Below, piece by piece: positions 60,148-64,000 of a DNA stretch of 64,000 bases (positions are counted from its first letter, which is position 1; each line of letters begins with the position of its first letter). The position numbers were made by a program, and so were the translations under genes. The DNA lies in the NCBI GenBank assembly GCA_014529385.2, contig CM043942.1, positions 106,504,141 to 106,568,140 on the forward strand. Reading direction: 5' to 3'. A model generated the notes under the pieces. It was not told the origin of the DNA and searched no databases. It saw nothing but the letters and a program-made list of their open reading frames with translations. Origin of the DNA: Adiantum capillus-veneris. Lineage: Eukaryota; Streptophyta; Polypodiopsida; Polypodiales; Pteridaceae.

Positions 60148-61770
60148 ATGGCTGATTTTTCATTTGACTTCCAGCGTTATGGTCTGACACAGTTTGATGG
60201 TGCAGATTTTGTTGCTTGGAAGGAGCATATGCTTGTTGCATTGGCGGATTTGGGGCAGGATAAACCATTGCGTGGTTTATCGGTGAAGCCCAAGTCTATG
60301 CGTGATGATGATTAGCAGGATCTTGATGAGTTAGCAATGTCTACGATTCGTTTGCATCTGGTTGAGTCTGTTGACTGGCAGGTCTCGAGGGAGACTACAA
60401 CTCATGCTTTATGGCAGAGTTTACATGCTATGTACGCGACATCCATGTCTATAGGGGAGTCTAGCCCCACTTCTATGTCCATGGGAGAGATTGGTCCCAC
60501 ACGCAAGTCTCGACGGCATAGAGACTTGACATGTTGGCATTGTGGACATAGAGGGCACATTAGGCGTCGATGTTTTAGGCGTTTGAGACAACGGAGGCGA
60601 CAGATGCGTGATGCAGATTTGGGCATGACAGATGCTAGTGAGATGAGTACGGTGGTTCCTGAGTATGCTTGGGACGACGATGTCACATTTACATCTAGCT
60701 TGTCTTCAGACGATCTTATGTCTACGGATTGCATATCGGATTGCACATTGTCTTCACAGTGGTTACTAGATTCAGATGTTACTTTCCATGTTACGTCGCA
60801 TCGTGAGTGGTTTAGCACGTTTTCTAGTGGGAGACTTGGTTGTGTGCACATGGCTGATGGTGTTGTGTATGACATTGAGGGTGCAGGAGACGTATGTTTG
60901 TCCTTGCCCAATGGTATGAGATTTACCCTGCGTCATGTGCATTTTGTGCCAGATCTGAGACAGGATTTGATCTCAGTCAGACATTTACGGGATAGTGGAT
61001 GTCGGGTATCGCTGCTTGAGCGATATTTTGTGATGCATTTGGGTTCGCTAGTGATTGCGAGAGGTGCCAAGAGTGGTACAGGTTACCCATTGCATGTGGA
61101 TTACGGGAGAGACGATGTTGTCTCTGTGATCATGAAGCCAGGTAGAGAGCGAGAGAGCAGACGAGTCTCTTTTGCTTGTGCGTTGCAGGATGCTTTGCAT
61201 GGAGTGCACAGCAGTGACCTTGTTGTGCAGGTTGCGTTTATGGATGCACAGGTAGAGTGGGACAGCTCTAGTGAGTCACATCAGGATGAGTCATCAGAGG
61301 TGATGACAGAGATGACTCACATGGATGCTGAGATGTCGGCTATTGTGGAGTCATTTCTTGATATGCTTATGCCAAAGCTTGATGCAGATTCAGGACAGAT
61401 GGATACTCTTGGTACACATGTGATATGTGGTGGGCACGAGGAGTCACTCCAGAGCTCGGAGTCAGAGTGCCATGGTCTCTATGATAGGGGACAGGATTGC
61501 CATGAGTTGAGTTCTGAGTTGGAGGTGGCAGAGATTTCCAGGGTTGCATCAACGTTCGGTGTCCTCATGTACGAGATGCTGATCTCGAGGCCCGACATAG
61601 TAGCTGCAATGGGAGCATTTGCAGCAGGGTTGATTAGTTGTTCGATGACTGATCTCGGCATAGAGCATAGGGGAGGTTTACAGGTATTGGACCGATACTT
61701 GCAGGAGTGCATGAGCTCTTGTAGACTCTTTGCAGAGCTTGGAGCTAGCTCTGTGTGGCTTCTGCAGTAG
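60148..61770 (+). pseudogene. Gag-protease protein with fused RT tail and one amber stop
   Basis: ATG 60148 (MADFSFDFQRYGLTQFDGAD) opens a copia-type gag start in the same frame as the long ORF, interrupted once by TAG at 60313 (DDD-stop-QDLDEL; TGG to TAG likely). The frame then carries a knuckle CWHCGHRGHIRRRC and a protease-like part QWLLDSDVTFHVTSHREWF. DSD replaces the catalytic DSG, so activity is doubtful. GMRFTLRHVHFVPDLRQDLI follows, then a long acidic Ser/Asp/Glu/Met-rich region. The end, GVLMYEMLISRPDIVAAMGA, matches the end of copia RT (GSLMYxMxxTRPDI). Everything between protease and RT end has been deleted with the frame kept open for 477 codons. Confidence 0.8.
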
Positions 61771-61908
61771 GATGTTTGTCTATCAGTAGAGCCGGATGCA
61801 CTAGCTCATCGAGAGTCAGTGGGCATAGGTTGAGAGAATATCTCACCTTCTATTAGTTGTACACTAGTAGATCTTGTTTAAAGGCACATTGGCCTTTAAG
61901 TGGGAGGT

Positions 61909-62100
61909 TGTTGGGGTTAAGGCCTATGTGCCTTGACCAGTCGCCCAGGTCATGGGCTCCCGCCCACTGTTATCCTATACTTATAGTGAGTATACTGTAT
62001 AGGGGGAGCTGCCACTTTCAGTCTCCCCACCCATATCTATGTCGTGTGTCTCCTTCTCTCTCTCTCACTCTCTGGTTGTGGTGCTCCCCGATCCCCTTCA
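61909..62100 (+). repeat. 3' LTR of the gag-protease element
   Basis: 192 bp, preceded by the purine-rich AAGTGGGAGG. Confidence 0.92.
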
Positions 62101-62105
62101 CCAAG

Positions 62106-62190
62106 CATATACCTCACTTCGACCAAACTGGTTGAGGGAGTATGATGATGTATTCTCAGAAGAAATTAAGCATTTTATCAAGTGGAAAAG
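62106..62190 (+). pseudogene. Continuation of the gypsy pol (start of RT)
   Basis: Directly after the target duplication the frame gives YTSLRPNWLREYDDVFSEEI, the usual lead-in to gypsy RT (eYxDVF). It is the continuation of 57080-58508 and stops being recognisable near 62190. Confidence 0.6.
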
Positions 62191-63041
62191 CATGCAAATG
62201 TGCCACATCCAGGGCCACGACTCCCCGGATAGGTATGTACATGATAATGACCGCAGTAGACTCTTCAACATATATCACAATATGTACATGATTGCTTTTA
62301 TTTTCATACATCGAGAAGTGTTAAGAGTGAGGTAAATGTTTTTATTTCACACTATGTACGTGCCACTGCACGACATCCACCCCCTCTGAAACTGCACATT
62401 CTCCGATATGTGCTACAGCAACATTTGTAGAGCATTAACACTAGTCCTATAAAAATCCAACCACTTTTGTGGTTTTTCAGACTTTTGTAAAACCTTTCTC
62501 AACACTATGTTAGTTATCTAGATAGAAAATGGTTTCAGGAAATTATGACAAACACTCAATATGAGTTGATAAAAAATAGTACAAAGCTAAATGAAGGTCT
62601 AAAGGTGTCTTTCCATTGCCATCTTCTACAACTAATTTATACGGATGGACAAAAAATTTCTACTTTCTTTTGAAAGTAAATTAAATCATTGCTAAGCCGG
62701 CCCAAAATTCTTTGAAAAATCCCGCAATAGGTATGTGATAGATGTACCAAGCTTTTTTAACTCATATACAAATACTGACGATATTTTTTACTTCTTCAAG
62801 TTAAGTGTTGAAGTGCAGTTTTATGTAAAATCTACTAATTTTAGAGAAGTAAATTTTTTTATTTTTGAGATTTTCATGTAAATTGTGTATTTAGAAACCT
62901 TCTTCATATCTTGAACCCATATTTAAGAAGTTTCATGAAATTTTGATGTCCTATACAAAAGTTATGTTTCATTTACTAGAATCCTAATGTCAGCCATTTT
63001 TGTGGCTTCAGCCACTTTTGTGGCTCATTACAAGTCTAGTA
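62191..63041. other. Gene-free region with similarity to the upstream part of gene A
   Basis: 62190-62370 resembles 9470-9660. The rest is AT-rich with short repeated words (CCACTTTTGTGG at 62461, GCCACTTTTGTGGC at 63009). No ORF recognised. Confidence 0.35.
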
Positions 63042-64000
63042 TTAAAACTCATGGTCAGACGCCATATTCTCACTTTCATCCTCAGTTTGCATATAGTTGG
63101 CTTCATTATCCTCTTCACTTGGTTGTGCATCAAATGGATCAGAATCCCCTCTTCTTTTGAATAATCTAATTCTTTTTCTTGCAATGGGAATTTTCAGTTC
63201 TGTCCCATCCTGTTCACGCAAGGTGTAAGTTGCATTTCCATGCACATGTTTGACAACATAAGGACCAAACCATCTCTTTGCAAGCTTCCTTATTGTAGAG
63301 TGCTGGTTTTCAAGGCTAATATCGTACACCAACACCCAATCACCTTCTTCAATTTCTTTCGGTCTAAGCCTATGCATCTTGTCAAATCTGTCTTTGTTTT
63401 TCAACCTTGCATTCTTTAGTCGAGCTTTTGCAAGCTCAATGTCTTCAGGCCTTCTTTCTAGTTGCCGTATGTGCAATGCAAGAAGGTCTTATCTACTCAT
63501 TCCATCTTCCCATGGCAATACATTCCATGTAAGAACTACATCTTCAATTGGCATCACAAGTTTTTGACAATACATCAATTCAATAGGCATATAGCCACTG
63601 ACTGAACTATGTGTTGTACGGTCAGCCCACAATGCAAATGGCAGTAACCTGGGCCACTCTCCAAGCTTACCTTCACAAGCCTTAGCTAAAGCTTTGATTA
63701 TTGGAGGATGTCCTCTTTCACTTTTGCCATTTCCCTCTGGGCTATAAGCACAAGTTAAAGCTAGTTTGATGCCCATTCTAGAGAAGAATTCCCTTGCTTC
63801 ATCAGCATCCAATTCTCCTCTATCTGCAGTTATCTTTCCCACACACCCATAGCGACAGATCACATCTTCAAGAAGAAATTTTCATACAGCTTGTGTACTC
63901 TTTGTCCTCAATGCACGCCCTTCAACTTGATTATACAAATCTTCTCTTGTAAGCACCAAATACCTCATTTGACAAAGTCCCAAAGGCATTGTAACCAAAT
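63042..64000 (-). pseudogene. Gypsy integrase C-terminal half
   Basis: Reverse strand, entering from the right edge: LCQMRYLVLTREDLYNQVEG, then CRYGCVGKITADRGELDADE (second Asp) and AYSPEGNGKSERGHPPIIKA (catalytic Glu). A linker, the GPY-type region (KRWFGPYVVKHVHGNATYTL) and an acidic tail (SEEDNEANYMQTEDESEN) follow. In-frame stops interrupt before FLLEDVICRYG (TGA, near 63878) and after DGMSR (TAG, near 63488); both fit transitions. It is not the same lineage as the gypsy at 3-1496 (GKSERGH versus GLVEKVNG). Confidence 0.85.

Larger units (their letters stand above)
58504..62105 (+). mobile_element. Gag-protease-only LTR retrotransposon with target duplication CCAAG
   Basis: LTRs at 58509-58698 and 61909-62100 start TGTTGGGG and end CCCCTTCA. 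CCAAG at 58504-58508 and 62101-62105 is the target duplication. The LTRs differ by roughly nine substitutions and one 2-bp indel, so it is older than the copia at 49174. The internal part has primer site, a 1.4-kb leader and one ORF with gag knuckle and protease-like region but no integrase and almost no RT: an internally deleted, non-autonomous copia derivative. Confidence 0.9.
48226..62190 (+). mobile_element. Composite gypsy element with two nested LTR elements
   Basis: Proposed order: long LTR (about 48226 to 56237, interrupted by a copia at 49174-54452), primer site TGGTATCAGAGCC at 56240, unknown ORF, gag and protease (57080-58508), a second nested element (58509-62100), and resumption of pol at 62106 as far as about 62190, where it is truncated. 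Sequence on the two sides of each insertion joins cleanly through the target duplications. The left limit is uncertain because no second LTR is in the window. Confidence 0.5.

Overview
This window is plant-type nuclear DNA made almost entirely of transposable elements in many stages of decay. No intact host gene, tRNA, rRNA or CRISPR array was recognised. The plant assignment rests on plant-style Ty1/copia and Ty3/gypsy LTR elements with initiator-Met-tRNA primer sites, plant CACTA proteins (DUF4218, DUF4216, Ptta/En-Spm type), a BED-DUF659 hAT gene, an L1-like LINE and very long TC/GA/GT microsatellites. The gag types and repeat texture suggest a fern or other seed-free land plant, but that is only a guess.

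Layout. 1-3560: end of a gypsy pol gene and LTR-like repeats. 3565-6265: CACTA transposase remnant split by a 1.36-kb inverted-repeat element flanked by TTAA. 6840-8559: reverse-strand gypsy gag. 9719-21390: copies of an unusual multi-gene unit. 21413-25850: complex microsatellites and an unassigned gene-like region. 26025-27560: a CACTA end and a Ptta/En-Spm remnant. 28107-30920: gypsy LTR-like leader joined to a copia RT-RNase H. 31777-34830: decayed kinase-like and RING sequences. 34900-37010: hAT pseudogene on the reverse strand. 38382-41917: a third copy of the unusual unit. 42970-45907: giant microsatellites and two tandem LINE copies. 46880-47350: copia RNase H remnant. 48226-62190: a gypsy element holding a young copia (49174-54452, target duplication ATCAT) in its LTR and a gag-protease-only LTR element (58509-62100, target duplication CCAAG) in its pol. 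63042-64000: reverse-strand gypsy integrase.

The most interesting content is the unusual unit at 9719-12240, 15290-19436, 19523-21390 and 38382-41917. It carries (A) a multi-exon transposase-like gene with a CxxC knuckle and a late WSTEGxE block; (H) a histone H3-like domain followed, in frame in one copy, by a Ulp1/C48-type cysteine protease domain, one copy also ending in a linker-histone-like Ser-Pro-Lys tail; and (B) an unrecognised protein with the motifs GSWxLLQxRKRKR and MPMHVFxDFF. H and B are convergent tail to tail in all three places where both can be seen. Intron positions are conserved between copies, which points to a DNA transposon or similar mobile unit. I know of no described element with this gene set. 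Every copy here is broken by stops, frameshifts or truncation.
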